The notes under the pieces were generated by a model, which worked only from the letters and a program-made list of their open reading frames with translations, was not told the DNA's origin and searched no databases. Shown here one piece after another: positions 50,171 to 59,904 of a stretch of DNA of 64,000 bases. Each line of letters starts with the position of its first letter. Position 1 is the stretch's first letter. A program made the position numbers and the translations under genes. The stretch is from Sunxiuqinia sp963974515 (GTDB taxonomy: Bacteria; Bacteroidota; Bacteroidia; Bacteroidales; Prolixibacteraceae): positions 62,001 to 126,000 of the forward strand of contig NZ_CAXBDD010000003.1 of NCBI RefSeq assembly GCF_963974515.1. Reading direction: 5' to 3'.

Positions 50171-51163
50171 TCACATTCCCAAAATGTCTTCAGCAAAATC
50201 AATACAGGCCTGTTCAACTTCGGTTTGGGCTTTTGAGAACATTCCGCAGCCAATCACATGGGTTCCGGCATCAAACGCCTGTTTTCGTTTGAGCGATCCC
50301 GAAGTTCCCAGCTGATCGTACATTTTCAGCATGGCATCAACCCGAACAACATCATCCTGATGCTCTTCATCCTCATAATAATAAGCCAGAAACACCGGTT
50401 CTTTAACCTTTCTAAATACGCCTTTTTGCATGGTGCATTCAACCAGTTGTTGCAGGTAAACCGTGGCTTCCATGCGGTAGAAGCAGTTCCAGTACAGGCA
50501 TTCTTCAGCGCCTAAATCGTCGTTTGTATACCGATAGATTCCGCCGACCGATTGACGCCCGATTTGCAAGCCCCAGGGTTTGGACAGTAAAAAAGCTGCC
50601 GGATTATTGATCCGAATATTGGGAGACAGTAAAATCAGGCCTTCTACTAGTTCAGGAAAATCGGCCGCCAACTTCAAAGAAAGTGTGCCGCCGGTTGACG
50701 TACCCATCATAATCACCTTCTTGCCCAGCAGATTTGCGATCTGCAATGCCTCTTTCGCTGATTCGTACAAACGATCGGGTGTCATGTCCAGCAATGGATC
50801 CGTCACATCAAGGCCATGCGAAGCCAGCCTTGGGATGTAGGCGTTGGCCTGAAAATACCGGGCAAAGTTCAGATGGGTTGGATTTCCTTCGAAACCAGAA
50901 GCTGAAAAGCCATGTAGATAAAGCAGGCAGTAGCTTGTTTGGCCCTTTAACAGATCATCGTGCCAAATTACTTTCGATTCATTGTCTGACTTTACTGGCA
51001 AATTGGCTTCTTTCTCCTGGATGAAATTCTCCAACTCATCCAAGGATAGATTCAACTCTTCCAGCTCAGGATTGAATACCGGCTCATCTGGTTTGGGACC
51101 AACTGTATAAATAAAGGCTGTAAATAGCACGAGAACGATCAATGCACGTAAAATTTTATTCAT
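50171..51163 (-). CDS. Alpha/beta hydrolase, membrane-anchored or secreted
   Basis: The 330-residue protein begins with a hydrophobic segment (about 4-20, LRALIVLVLFTAFIYTVG) that could be a signal anchor, then a linker and an alpha/beta hydrolase domain. The oxyanion region is LYLHGFSASGFEGNPTH (81-97), the nucleophile elbow is MGTSTGGTL with Ser156, and the C-terminal region carries DAMLKMYDQLG and the His-containing FDAGTHVIGCGMFS. The Ser-Asp-His set is therefore plausible. The substrate, an ester or lipid, is unknown. It stands alone. Confidence 0.87.
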   Translation of the reverse strand: MNKILRALIVLVLFTAFIYTVGPKPDEPVFNPELEELNLSLDELENFIQEKEANLPVKSDNESKVIWHDDLLKGQTSYCLLYLHGFSASGFEGNPTHLNFARYFQANAYIPRLASHGLDVTDPLLDMTPDRLYESAKEALQIANLLGKKVIMMGTSTGGTLSLKLAADFPELVEGLILLSPNIRINNPAAFLLSKPWGLQIGRQSVGGIYRYTNDDLGAEECLYWNCFYRMEATVYLQQLVECTMQKGVFRKVKEPVFLAYYYEDEEHQDDVVRVDAMLKMYDQLGTSGSLKRKQAFDAGTHVIGCGMFSKAQTEVEQACIDFAEDILGM

Positions 51164-51438
51164 TTCGATACGTTTGAAAGGTCACCAAGATAGCAAAAAA
51201 TGTGTTTAACTACATGGTGAAACTCAGCTGTGATTAATTGAACAGTGGTTGGCTTTGTAACCAAGCTGCTTTCGAAAATCTATTTGCTTTTCAGTCTTGG
51301 TTCATTCAGGCTTAAAAAACCGACATTGCCGGGTTGAAACTTAAAACCCCTATAAACATTAAAAACAAATGGATTGTTAATGTACCAAAGCAATTAAAAC
51401 TATTTTTACAGAACCGTAAACAACCATAAAATCAACAT

Positions 51439-54171
51439 ATGGATAAATTTTCACAAGTAGGTAATCAAGAGATTGCTGCTGTTGAAGAACTCTACCAGGA
51501 TTTTTTAAATGACCCTGATAGCGTTGAAGAAAGCTGGAAAAACTTTTTTAAAGGTTTTGAACTGGCGAGGGCAAATTATACTTCCAGAAAGATCCAATGG
51601 AATGAGCCCATTGATAAGGAATTTGCTATACTAAACCTGATTCATGGCTATCGTCAGCGAGGCCATTTGTTCACAAAAACAAATCCCGTTCGTTCACGAA
51701 GAACCTACACACCGACTTTATCTATCGAGAATTTCGGACTGGAAGAAAGCGATCTGGATAAGATTTTTCAGGCTGGTACAAATATTGGCATTGGTCCGGC
51801 GAAGCTTAAAGACATTATTGCCCACCTCGAAGCTACTTATTGTAACTCTATCGGGGTTGAATATGTGTTTGTGCGTGATCCAAAAGTGTTGACCTGGCTT
51901 CAGGAAAAGATGGAAGGATCGAAAAATTCGCAGGAGTTTACGGATGAAATGAAACGGCATATTTTCTACCATCTAAAATTAGCAGTTGGGTTTGAAAGTT
52001 TTATTCATAAAAAATTTGTGGGGCAGAAGCGCTTCTCGCTGGAAGGTGCAGAGTCGTTGATTCCAGCCTTGGATGCTGTGATTGAACAGGGAGCTGATCT
52101 GGGGATCCGTGAATTTATCATCGGCATGGCGCACCGCGGGAGGTTAAACATTCTGGCCAACATCATGAATAAGCCTTACGAATATATTTTTAAGGAATTT
52201 TATGGTACGGAATACGAAGAAGATATTGCCTTGGGCGATGTGAAGTACCACCTTGGATTTGAAAATGAGGTGACTTCTGATCATGGTGAGAAGATAAAGC
52301 TAAGCTTAATGCCTAATCCTTCGCACTTGGAAGCGGTTGCTCCCCTGGTTGAAGGAATGTCGCGCTCACGCATTGATTCGCTTTACGATGGAGACTACGA
52401 TAAATTGGCCCCCATTATCATTCACGGTGACGCCGCTATTGCTGCACAAGGTGTTGTTTATGAGGTTATTCAAATGTCGCAACTGAATGGCTACAGAACT
52501 GGCGGTACCATTCACCTGGTGATTAATAACCAAGTGGGTTTTACCACCAACTATCTCGATGCCCGGTCCAGTACTTATTGTACCGATGTGGCTAAGGTAA
52601 CCCGTTCTCCGGTGTTTCACGTAAATGGCGATGATGTTGAATCGCTCATATACACCATCAAGCTGGCCATGGAGTTCAGGCAAAAATTCAATAGCGATGT
52701 TTTCATTGATATTTTGTGCTATCGAAAATATGGACATAATGAGGGAGACGAGCCCCGTTTTACACAGCCTCAATTATATAAGGCCATTGCAGACCACAAA
52801 AATCCACGCGATATTTATGCCGAAAAACTAATTCGGCAAGGGATTATGACCTCCGAAGAAATTAAAGAGGAGATTAAAGCCTTCGATGAGTTGATGAACT
52901 CAAAATATAAAGATTCGGAAGAGATTGACAAATTGAAGATCAAACAGTTTTTGGTGAACGAGTACGAATCGTTTGAAAAGCCACACAAAATTGATTTTTC
53001 GGAGGTTATCAAGACTGGGGTTAAACGGACCAGGTTGGTTGAATTGGCGGAGAAGATCAATTCAGTTCCCAAGGGAATGAAGTTTTTCAATAAAATCAAC
53101 CGAATCTTATCCGATCGTCGACAAATGATTCTCGACGATCGGCTGGACTGGGGAATGGCGGAACTCTTGGCTTATGGGACCCTGGTTGACGAAGGGCACC
53201 CCGTACGCATCAGCGGGCAGGACAGCGAGCGGGGAACCTTCGCACATCGACATGCGGCTTTTGTTGCCGAAGACGCTGGGGAAAAATATTTCCCTTTAAA
53301 AAACATTTCACCAAACCAGGGATCTTTTCATATCTACAATTCGCTGCTTTCGGAGTATGGAGTCATGGGGTTTGAATACGGATATGCTATGGCACAACCC
53401 AATGCTTTAACCATTTGGGAAGCCCAATTTGGCGATTTTGTAAATGTCGCCCAGGTCATTATTGACCAATACATTACATCGGCCAACGAAAAATGGGGCT
53501 TGATGAACAACCTGGTGCTTTACTTGCCGCATGGGTACGAAGGTCAGGGTCCGGAGCATTCCAGTGCCCGTATTGAGCGTTTTCTGGCCCAGGCTGCAAG
53601 CAATAACATGCAGATTATTGAGCCAACAACGCCTGATAATTTGTTCCATATGCTCAGGCGGCACATGAAAATGAAAACACGGGTTCCATTAATTGTGTTT
53701 ACACCCAAAAGTTTACTGAGGCACCCCATGGTTACCTGCACGCTGGAGGAGCTGGCTACCGGACATTTTCAGGAACTTATTGATGATAAACAAGTAGAAC
53801 CGGATGAGGTGAAGCAGCTGGTAATTACCTCAGGCAGATTGTATTACGACTTGGTGAAAAAACGGGCAGACACAGCTGATAATACCACTGCAATTGTGAG
53901 ATTGGAGCAGGTCTATCCACTGCCTGTTGAGCAGATTAATGCAACTATGAAAAAGTATAATAAAGCCGAACGTATTGTCTGGGCACAGGACGAACCGGCA
54001 AATATGGGGGCATGGCCCTTTATTTATCGCAGCTTGAAAGAAATACCTTTTGAAGTCGTTGCACGCTCCGAAAGTGCCAGCCCGGCCGGAGGTTTAATGA
54101 AACAACATACATTGAGATTAAATAAGATCCTCGATCAAATATTTGATGCAGAAGTTTTAGCAAAAGCATAA
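51439..54171 (+). CDS. sucA: 2-oxoglutarate dehydrogenase E1 component
   Basis: The 910-residue thiamine-diphosphate enzyme decarboxylates 2-oxoglutarate in the TCA cycle. Family features: the N-terminal YQDFLNDPDSVEESWKNFF, GMAHRGRLNILANI (about 229-242), a ThDP-binding GDAAIAAQGVVYE and NNQVGFTT, then KYGHNEGDEPRFTQP, HRHAAF, and PHGYEGQGPEHSSARIERFL in the pyrimidine domain. The length and order are complete. sucB follows 10 bases later, so they are cotranscribed; no E3 (lipoamide dehydrogenase) gene is in the window and must be elsewhere. Confidence 0.98.
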   Translation: MDKFSQVGNQEIAAVEELYQDFLNDPDSVEESWKNFFKGFELARANYTSRKIQWNEPIDKEFAILNLIHGYRQRGHLFTKTNPVRSRRTYTPTLSIENFGLEESDLDKIFQAGTNIGIGPAKLKDIIAHLEATYCNSIGVEYVFVRDPKVLTWLQEKMEGSKNSQEFTDEMKRHIFYHLKLAVGFESFIHKKFVGQKRFSLEGAESLIPALDAVIEQGADLGIREFIIGMAHRGRLNILANIMNKPYEYIFKEFYGTEYEEDIALGDVKYHLGFENEVTSDHGEKIKLSLMPNPSHLEAVAPLVEGMSRSRIDSLYDGDYDKLAPIIIHGDAAIAAQGVVYEVIQMSQLNGYRTGGTIHLVINNQVGFTTNYLDARSSTYCTDVAKVTRSPVFHVNGDDVESLIYTIKLAMEFRQKFNSDVFIDILCYRKYGHNEGDEPRFTQPQLYKAIADHKNPRDIYAEKLIRQGIMTSEEIKEEIKAFDELMNSKYKDSEEIDKLKIKQFLVNEYESFEKPHKIDFSEVIKTGVKRTRLVELAEKINSVPKGMKFFNKINRILSDRRQMILDDRLDWGMAELLAYGTLVDEGHPVRISGQDSERGTFAHRHAAFVAEDAGEKYFPLKNISPNQGSFHIYNSLLSEYGVMGFEYGYAMAQPNALTIWEAQFGDFVNVAQVIIDQYITSANEKWGLMNNLVLYLPHGYEGQGPEHSSARIERFLAQAASNNMQIIEPTTPDNLFHMLRRHMKMKTRVPLIVFTPKSLLRHPMVTCTLEELATGHFQELIDDKQVEPDEVKQLVITSGRLYYDLVKKRADTADNTTAIVRLEQVYPLPVEQINATMKKYNKAERIVWAQDEPANMGAWPFIYRSLKEIPFEVVARSESASPAGGLMKQHTLRLNKILDQIFDAEVLAKA

Positions 54172-54181
54172 GGAAAGAACT

Positions 54182-55465
54182 ATGATCATTGAAATAAAAG
54201 TACCAACACCAGGAGAATCGATAACAGAAGTTGAACTAGGAAAATGGTTAGTGGAGGATGGCGATGTTGTTGATAAAGATGATGAAATAGCCGAGATCGA
54301 ATCGGATAAAGCTACCTTGACCCTTGTGGCTGAGGAAGCTGGAAAAGTTAGCTTTAAGGCTCAGGAAGGCGACACCCTTGATGTTGGCGCCGTGGCATGT
54401 ACCATCGACACATCGGTTCAACCTGAAGAGAAAACAGAAGCGGTAAAAGAGAAACCGAAAGAAGAAACGCAGGAGAAGGAACAAGTTGATGAAGAACCTG
54501 CGAAGAGCCCAAAACAAGAAGAGTCAAGGAAGGAAAAATCAAAAGACGAATCGGTTGCAAAAGAAGATCAGACTCATGTGAAAACTACTTCAGTGGCCAA
54601 AAAAATGATGGAAGAGAATAACTTGTCGGTTGATGATATTCTCCAGGGACTGAAGCGTATCTCTAAAAAAGAAGTCGAAGTAGTAATGAACTTGCCGGAG
54701 GAAACGGCTGCTCCTTCTCGCAAAAAATCATTTTCGCGAGAGGAAGATCGGGAAAAAATGAGTTCACTGCGGCGCAAATTGAGTCATCGGCTTGTCTCAG
54801 TAAAGAATGAAACAGCGATGTTGACCACTTTCAACGAAATTGATATGAGCCGGGTGATGGAGTTGCGCAAAAAGCACCAAAGCCGGTTCATTGAAAAACA
54901 TGATTTCAAATTGGGCTTCATGGGATTTTTCACCAAAGCAGCGGCTGTGGCCATGAATTTTTATCCGGCAATCAATTCCATGCTTGATGGAGAAGAAATT
55001 GTCAGTCCCAAATATGTTGATGTGGGCATTGCTGTTCAAACCCCCAAGGGTTTAATGGTTCCAATTATTCGCAACACCGAAAGTAAATCAGTTGTGGAAA
55101 TTGAGAAAGACCTGAAAGATTTGGCTGAAAAAGCGCGGAATAAGAAAATATCAGTGGAAGAACTGACGGGTGGCACCTTTACCATTACCAATGGCGGAAC
55201 ATTTGGCTCCTTGCTGTCAACACCGATTATTAATCCACCGCAGTCTGCTATTTTAGGTATGCATAACATTCTGGACCGTCCGGTAGCTGTCAACGGTAAA
55301 GTTGAGATCCGCCCCATGATGTACGTCGCCCTGTCTTACGATCACCGGATCATCGACGGGAAGGACTCAGTTGGCTTTTTGGTGAAAGTGAAAGAATTGA
55401 TTGAGAACCCGGAGCGACTCTTGAATAATGGTGCAAACCCGGAAGACTTGTTACTGGATTTGTAG
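54182..55465 (+). CDS. sucB: Dihydrolipoyllysine succinyltransferase (E2 of 2-oxoglutarate dehydrogenase)
   Basis: E2 transfers the succinyl group to CoA and forms the complex core. The 427-residue protein has an N-terminal lipoyl domain with lipoyl-Lys43 (EIESDKATLTLV), an Ala/Glu/Lys-rich linker (about 82-140), a small E3/E1-binding domain (about 138-172, SVAKKMMEENNLSVDDIL), and a C-terminal catalytic domain with SYDHRIIDGKDSVGFL including His388 and Asp392. The Glu/Lys-rich linker is longer and more charged than usual but seems in frame. It ends in a terminator. Confidence 0.97.
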   Translation: MIIEIKVPTPGESITEVELGKWLVEDGDVVDKDDEIAEIESDKATLTLVAEEAGKVSFKAQEGDTLDVGAVACTIDTSVQPEEKTEAVKEKPKEETQEKEQVDEEPAKSPKQEESRKEKSKDESVAKEDQTHVKTTSVAKKMMEENNLSVDDILQGLKRISKKEVEVVMNLPEETAAPSRKKSFSREEDREKMSSLRRKLSHRLVSVKNETAMLTTFNEIDMSRVMELRKKHQSRFIEKHDFKLGFMGFFTKAAAVAMNFYPAINSMLDGEEIVSPKYVDVGIAVQTPKGLMVPIIRNTESKSVVEIEKDLKDLAEKARNKKISVEELTGGTFTITNGGTFGSLLSTPIINPPQSAILGMHNILDRPVAVNGKVEIRPMMYVALSYDHRIIDGKDSVGFLVKVKELIENPERLLNNGANPEDLLLDL

Positions 55466-55491
55466 AAATTGCTGAAGAGATCAAATCAGAG

Positions 55492-55521
55492 AGGCTATTT
55501 TGGGTACCAAAATAGCCTTTT
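55492..55521 (+). terminator. Intrinsic terminator of the sucAB operon
   Basis: Arms AGGCTATTTTGG and CCAAAATAGCCT pair perfectly around GTA, followed by TTTTC. It lies 26 bases after the sucB stop. Confidence 0.9.
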
Positions 55522-55600
55522 CAATGTTAAAGAGCGGTGAACCAAATTCGATTTTTAGTTTCATTTTGAGTAAATTCGACGCGTTTTAAAAATTCACAGA

Positions 55601-56554
55601 ATGAAAATTGTTGTTTTAGATGGCTATACCCTAAATCCCGGAGACCTCAGCTGGGATGCTTTGAAAGCAATCGCGTCCTGCGATATATATGACAATACCC
55701 CAGATAATCTGCGACTAAAACGGATTGGAGATGCTGAAGTTGTGTTCAGCAATAAAGTGGTGCTTGATGAGGAAATCTTCAAAGCTTGTCCTTCCATAAA
55801 ATACATTGGTGTTTTGGCTACCGGCTACAATGTCATTGATTTAGATGCCGCAGCTGAAGCGGGTATTGTGGTCACAAACATTCCGGCGTACAGCACCGAT
55901 TCTGTTGCACAAATGGTCTTTGCCCATCTTTTGCACATCGTTAACCAGGTGCATCTTCATGCCGAAGCGGTAAGCAAGGGAGACTGGGTCAAATCAAAAA
56001 ACTTCTCGTTTAGTGTGTCGCCTCAAATCGAGTTGAGCGGAAAAACACTGGGCATCATCGGTTTCGGACAAATAGGAAGGAAAGTGGCCGAAATAGGACA
56101 GGCCATGGGTATGAAAATCGTGTTTCAGAACCGATCTGTAAAAACAGATGTCCCTGCTGAATTTTTGCAATGTGATCTTGATGCGCTGCTGCGAAAGTCG
56201 GATGTGGTGAGTTTAAACTGCCCGCTAACGGATTCGAATGTCGGTTTTGTCAATAAAAACAAGCTGGACTTGATGAAACCAAACGCCATTATAATCAATA
56301 CCGGCCGGGGGCCGCTAATCAATGAACAGGATTTGGCTGATGCGCTCAACAACGGGCGAATCGCTGCTGCGGGACTTGACGTACTTTCCACCGAACCGCC
56401 AGCGGCTGATAATCCGCTGCTACGCGCAACAAATTGTTACATTACGCCACACATAGCGTGGGCCACAAAAGAATCACGTCAACGTCTAATGGACATTGCG
56501 ATCGAGAACCTAAAAGCTTTTCTGAATAGAAAAAAGCTCAACGTGATCAACTAA
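55601..56554 (+). CDS. D-2-hydroxyacid dehydrogenase (glycerate/hydroxypyruvate type)
   Basis: The 317-residue NAD(P)-dependent enzyme has the nucleotide loop GFGQIGRKVAE (154-164), NTGRGPLINE (233-242, Arg236), DVLSTEPP (260-267, Glu265), and TPHIAWATK (282-290, His284), giving the Arg-Glu-His catalytic set. The substrate region SIKYIGVLATGYNVID fits hydroxypyruvate/glycerate reductases. No serine or glyoxylate genes are adjacent, so the substrate is inferred only. It follows sucAB but has its own gap. Confidence 0.93.
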   Translation: MKIVVLDGYTLNPGDLSWDALKAIASCDIYDNTPDNLRLKRIGDAEVVFSNKVVLDEEIFKACPSIKYIGVLATGYNVIDLDAAAEAGIVVTNIPAYSTDSVAQMVFAHLLHIVNQVHLHAEAVSKGDWVKSKNFSFSVSPQIELSGKTLGIIGFGQIGRKVAEIGQAMGMKIVFQNRSVKTDVPAEFLQCDLDALLRKSDVVSLNCPLTDSNVGFVNKNKLDLMKPNAIIINTGRGPLINEQDLADALNNGRIAAAGLDVLSTEPPAADNPLLRATNCYITPHIAWATKESRQRLMDIAIENLKAFLNRKKLNVIN

Positions 56555-56586
56555 AATTGCTTGATTTGGAAGATGTCTGCTGCTGG

Positions 56587-56775
56587 TTATTCGTCTAGGT
56601 CGTCGTCTGAATTAAAGTCATTAAAATCAATTTCATCATCAAATTCATCATAAATAGACAGGCGGCGTTTTGAGCCTCGCTCTTTCTTTACACTTTTTGG
56701 TGATTTGCTCCTGGAATCAAGGTCTTCAAAATCGGCATGATTTTGTTTCTTTGCGGAGCTGCTTTTCGATTTCAT
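56587..56775 (-). CDS. Small charged low-complexity protein
   Basis: A 62-codon frame on the minus strand (MKSKSSSAKKQNHADFEDLD at the start, ending NDFNSDDDLDE) is basic in the first half and acidic in the second. No domain is recognised. It is read in its own direction between the dehydrogenase and the thioredoxin-like gene with a clean start. Its composition could equally come from chance in an A/T-rich stretch, so I report it with moderate confidence. Confidence 0.5.
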   Translation of the reverse strand: MKSKSSSAKKQNHADFEDLDSRSKSPKSVKKERGSKRRLSIYDEFDDEIDFNDFNSDDDLDE

Positions 56776-57034
56776 TTTAATTTTACGGATCTAATAATTA
56801 ATAACTTACTTCTATATCAATACCTTTCAGCATTGCCTTGGTAAACTAGAAAAAAATATTTCTATTTTCCAAATGCCTTAGGTTGTTTTTTATTACCCAA
56901 CACGGATTAATTTAAAATTGTTGTGTATTCTGGTTCTTTTTTTCGCTTGATGTTGATATTAACAACAATTCTTCCCAACAAGATTAAGCGAGTGCTTGTT
57001 ACATCAACAAGAGAAACAGTTAAAGACAATAATT

Positions 57035-57619
57035 ATGAGTTTTACTTTGAAAATTGGAGCACGTGCAATTGATTTCAACCTTCCTGCAACTGACGGAAAA
57101 AATTATACCCTGGCGGATTTTGATTCTGCTAAATTCTTGGTCGTTTTTTTTACCTGCAACCATTGCCCATATGTCGTTGGAAGTGATGAGCTAACAAGAA
57201 CAACAGCAGAGAAATTTAAAGATCAGGGAGTTCAATTCATCGGAATCAACTCAAACAGCGAAAACACGTATCAGGAAGACGACTTCGGCCATATGGTCGA
57301 ACGAATGAAAACACATCAGTTTCCCTGGGTCTATTTGCGAGACGAAAGCCAGGAAGTTGCGCAAAAGTATGGCGCGCTAAGAACTCCACATTTCTATGTT
57401 TTTGATGCCGGACGGCGTTTGGTTTATACCGGTAGGGGAGTGGATTCCCCCAAAGACGCCTCCAAGGTGAAGATCAATGATTTAGAGCGCACGTTGCAAG
57501 AACTCACGTCCGGTAAAATGATTTCAGTACCAGTGACAAATCCGATTGGTTGTAATGTGAAGTGGGATGGAAAAGACAAGCATTGGATGCCTCCCGAAGC
57601 GTGTGACTTGGTGCTTTAG
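57035..57619 (+). CDS. Thioredoxin-fold AhpC/TSA-like protein
   Basis: From the ATG at 57035 (MSFTLKIGARAIDFNLPATD) the protein has 194 residues. A starting codon at 56996 adds 13 unlikely residues. It shows an AhpC/TSA-type fold: FFTCNHCPYVVGSDEL with Cys41 and Cys44, SNSENTYQEDDFGHMVERMK (split as SNSENTYQEDD), then LRTPHFYVFDAGRRLVYTGR and the late GCNVKWDGKDKHWMPPEACDL. This matches the thioredoxin family protein annotated widely as peroxiredoxin-like with an external redox role. It has no signal peptide, so it acts in the cytoplasm. Confidence 0.88.
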   Translation: MSFTLKIGARAIDFNLPATDGKNYTLADFDSAKFLVVFFTCNHCPYVVGSDELTRTTAEKFKDQGVQFIGINSNSENTYQEDDFGHMVERMKTHQFPWVYLRDESQEVAQKYGALRTPHFYVFDAGRRLVYTGRGVDSPKDASKVKINDLERTLQELTSGKMISVPVTNPIGCNVKWDGKDKHWMPPEACDLVL

Positions 57620-57736
57620 TCCAAACAAGGAGCATTTTTATATAGAAAATCGCTGCCGTACTTTCGTAATCATGTTGTACTTTTGAATAGAAAAAGAGAA
57701 CAGTTAGAAGCAATTATTAACATCATGTGCCGTTAT

Positions 57737-57744
57737 TAATTTTG
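57737..57744 (+). promoter_or_regulatory. -7 element TAATTTTG for the barrel gene
   Basis: An exact match 18 bases ahead of the next ATG. A second box TACTTTTG is at 57678-57685. Neither has a -33 TTG at canonical distance. Confidence 0.5.
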
Positions 57745-57761
57745 AACCAATATCTTATATC

Positions 57762-58343
57762 ATGAAAACGATTGTAATCATTTTATTATTCGCGTCATTT
57801 TGCCTGCCTGCAGCAGCACAATCTCCAATAAACCTTGGTTTAAAAGGTGGGATTAATAGTACGAAATTAACTTCCGATCTGAGTAAATATGATGAGGAGA
57901 GTATCAACAAGTTTCACGCGGGCGCTTTTGTGAGGGTAAATCTTGGAAATATCTATGTTCAGCCCGAAGCGTATTTTAATACCAAGGGTGGCGAATTAAA
58001 TGAATCCGGTGGTATCGTCAATTCATTTGATCTGAAAACGGTTGATGTGCCGGTCTTATTGGGCGTCAATATCATTAAAAAGGGTCCCCTGGCTCTGCGT
58101 GCCAATGCAGGTCCTGTCTTTTCCTTTGTCACCGACAAAGAATTTAATGGGGATGAGACTGCATTTAACAGGGATTATATCGAAGACAATTTTTTTGGCT
58201 GGCAATATGGCGTTGGTGCCGACTTTATGATGTTTACCCTGGATGTTCGCATGGAAAACAACTCGGGTGAATTGTACAAAGGACCAGACTTCGAAAGTAA
58301 AAGTAAAAGTTTTGTGATCAGTCTAGGTTTTAAATTACTCTAA
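57762..58343 (+). CDS. PorT-family outer-membrane beta-barrel protein
   Basis: The 193-residue protein has a signal peptide (1-19, cleaved after AAAQ) and then alternating hydrophobic strands: NLGLKGGINSTKLT, HAGAFVRVNLGNIYVQPEAYF, VDVPVLLGVNIIK, LALRANAGPVFSFV, GWQYGVGADFMMF. This fits the PorT-type eight-stranded barrel (outer_membrane beta-barrel). The terminal SFVISLGFKLL ends in the hydrophobic pattern used for outer-membrane assembly. Specific function unknown; PorT proteins are linked to type IX secretion, but this paralog need not be. Confidence 0.87.
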   Translation: MKTIVIILLFASFCLPAAAQSPINLGLKGGINSTKLTSDLSKYDEESINKFHAGAFVRVNLGNIYVQPEAYFNTKGGELNESGGIVNSFDLKTVDVPVLLGVNIIKKGPLALRANAGPVFSFVTDKEFNGDETAFNRDYIEDNFFGWQYGVGADFMMFTLDVRMENNSGELYKGPDFESKSKSFVISLGFKLL

Positions 58344-58366
58344 GGTCACACATCGGACTTATTTCT

Positions 58367-58395
58367 TTTGATCTGACAAATCTTTTCTATTTTTG
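58367..58395 (+). promoter_or_regulatory. Bacteroidota promoter for the 58.4-kb secreted protein
   Basis: TTTG (58367-58370), 17 bases, TATTTTTG (58388-58395). The ATG follows 18 bases later. Confidence 0.65.
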
Positions 58396-58412
58396 GTCAA
58401 GATCTTTTACCA

Positions 58413-58934
58413 ATGAAATCAATTATTTTTTCGATTATTTTTTTCCTTTCAGGATTTACGGTATTTGCCCAAGCCGATTCGGCAAAAACAAGTGCGGTAA
58501 ATCCTGAATTTGATTATGTCTACCGGGAATTGTTCAACTTCCTACCCAATTCCACCTTTGGCGAGTTGTCCATCGAGCAGCCAGATTTGGCATCGTTCGA
58601 TTTTAACCGGCGACCCGATCTTGTGATTGATTTCAATTCGTTTTCATCCAACAATCGTTTTACCATCTCCAATCATCATTTGACTTATTTTAATCCATTT
58701 GTCCATTCGCTTGGGATCACCAATCAAGCGCACTATCAATTGAACGATAAGCTTATGCTTGGAGGAAATAGTTTTGTTGCCAATTCAATTTTTAATCCCC
58801 TTCCTGCCAATCCATCTCTTCAGGATATGGGTATTCGCGGGGCTTCCATGTTTCTTCAATACAAAGTTTCAGATAAGTTTAAAATTGGCGGGAGCTTTAG
58901 TATTAGCAATCAAAACCATCCATTTTTCTGGTAA
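58413..58934 (+). CDS. Secreted protein of unknown function
   Basis: A 173-residue protein with a signal peptide (1-20, cleaved near FAQA). The mature part is Asn/Phe/Ser-rich with alternating hydrophobics (LVIDFNSFSSNNRFTISNHH, cited as VIDFNSFSS; FVHSLGITNQAHYQL; KFKIGGSFSIS), suggesting surface or barrel-like beta strands. It ends NQNHPFFW, an aromatic terminus compatible with outer-membrane insertion. I cannot assign a family. A good promoter precedes it. Confidence 0.7.
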   Translation: MKSIIFSIIFFLSGFTVFAQADSAKTSAVNPEFDYVYRELFNFLPNSTFGELSIEQPDLASFDFNRRPDLVIDFNSFSSNNRFTISNHHLTYFNPFVHSLGITNQAHYQLNDKLMLGGNSFVANSIFNPLPANPSLQDMGIRGASMFLQYKVSDKFKIGGSFSISNQNHPFFW

Positions 58935-59368
58935 TACTCCAAGGTGAGGTAGAAGATATTGAATTGATCCCAGTCATCCGGATCTGGCTTTTTTTTGGTC
59001 GGAGTTGCTGTCTCGGTTGGCTGATTTGATTCGGCTCGTCATTGCAATGGTTAGGGCTGAAACCGGAATTTTCGGTAAAATTCCCAATCGAATAGGTTGC
59101 GAACCTTCAATACCTGTTCCATTCTACTTCTGTGTGACTACCGTTTGTCTCAAAACAAATTTTCAGAAAAAATATTCATGTTTTTGTTGACCGGATGATA
59201 TCGTTCACCCCCTAGATCTTGTTGTTCGTCGAAAGCCGTCTGATTATGACTTGGGGAGGTGTAATTTTTCAATTTGTTACTCGTCTATTAAGTAAAAAAG
59301 CAGAAAACAAGAGACGCTTTTAAGCGCTCAAAACAGAAACAATTTATTAAACGATTAAATCCAAAGTC
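58935..59368. other. Gene-free spacer
   Basis: About 430 bases without a believable gene. There is a T-run (58990-58997) after a weak CCAG..CTGG hairpin, which could end the upstream transcript. A 61-codon plus frame (59005-59190) has no family and no start context. A/T-rich sequence runs up to the next gene. Confidence 0.55.
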
Positions 59369-59839
59369 ATGAAAAACAAAGTTATTACAGGAATTACCGC
59401 ATGTGTCCTTTGTCTGGCAACGTTTGCAGTGCAGGCAACAGAAACCGACCGTACATTTAGTGACTACGACATCGTAGCCGTCAACAATCAAGATTTGTCA
59501 GCAAAGGCTGATAAAGCCTGGGTTTTGTCATACGACAACGAAGAGGCTCCAATTGTCATCACGCTGCACGAGACTAAAAGGTCAAAAAATTATGTCGTTC
59601 GTGCTGAACATTTTGAGGTATCGTATGTGTGCTGCAAAAAGGGATTCGGAGCATCGCTGGTCAAGGCCGAATACAGCGAGATTCCAGAAGAAATTATCAG
59701 CCGCGTGATCAATTCGGAAGAACTAAATCGCCAAAAAATTCTTACTCCCAACCAAGTGACCGAAGATCAGGCGCTTGATTTAATTGCTGCGTATTTACCG
59801 GATTTAATAAATCCAAGCTATAAACATCTGTTGAATTAG
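59369..59839 (+). CDS. Secreted protein of unknown function
   Basis: The 156-residue protein has a signal peptide (1-24, cleaved after VQA) and a mature region with VLSYDNEEAPIVITLHETKRS, VRAEHFEVSYVCCKKGFGAS (adjacent Cys pair near 90), SLVKAEYSEIPEE and a helical end. No known domain. The paired cysteines in the middle could form a disulfide or bind metal. It has no promoter match that I can see; a terminator follows closely. Confidence 0.72.
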   Translation: MKNKVITGITACVLCLATFAVQATETDRTFSDYDIVAVNNQDLSAKADKAWVLSYDNEEAPIVITLHETKRSKNYVVRAEHFEVSYVCCKKGFGASLVKAEYSEIPEEIISRVINSEELNRQKILTPNQVTEDQALDLIAAYLPDLINPSYKHLLN

Positions 59840-59873
59840 TAATTTTAATAATCAAACAGAATCAATTCGAGAG

Positions 59874-59904
59874 GCTGCTTCCCCCCAGAAGCAGCTTTCT
59901 TTTT
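59874..59904 (+). terminator. Intrinsic terminator after the 59.4-kb gene
   Basis: An 8-bp GC-rich stem (GCTGCTTC and GAAGCAGC) with a CCCCCA loop is followed by TTTCTTTTT. Confidence 0.85.
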
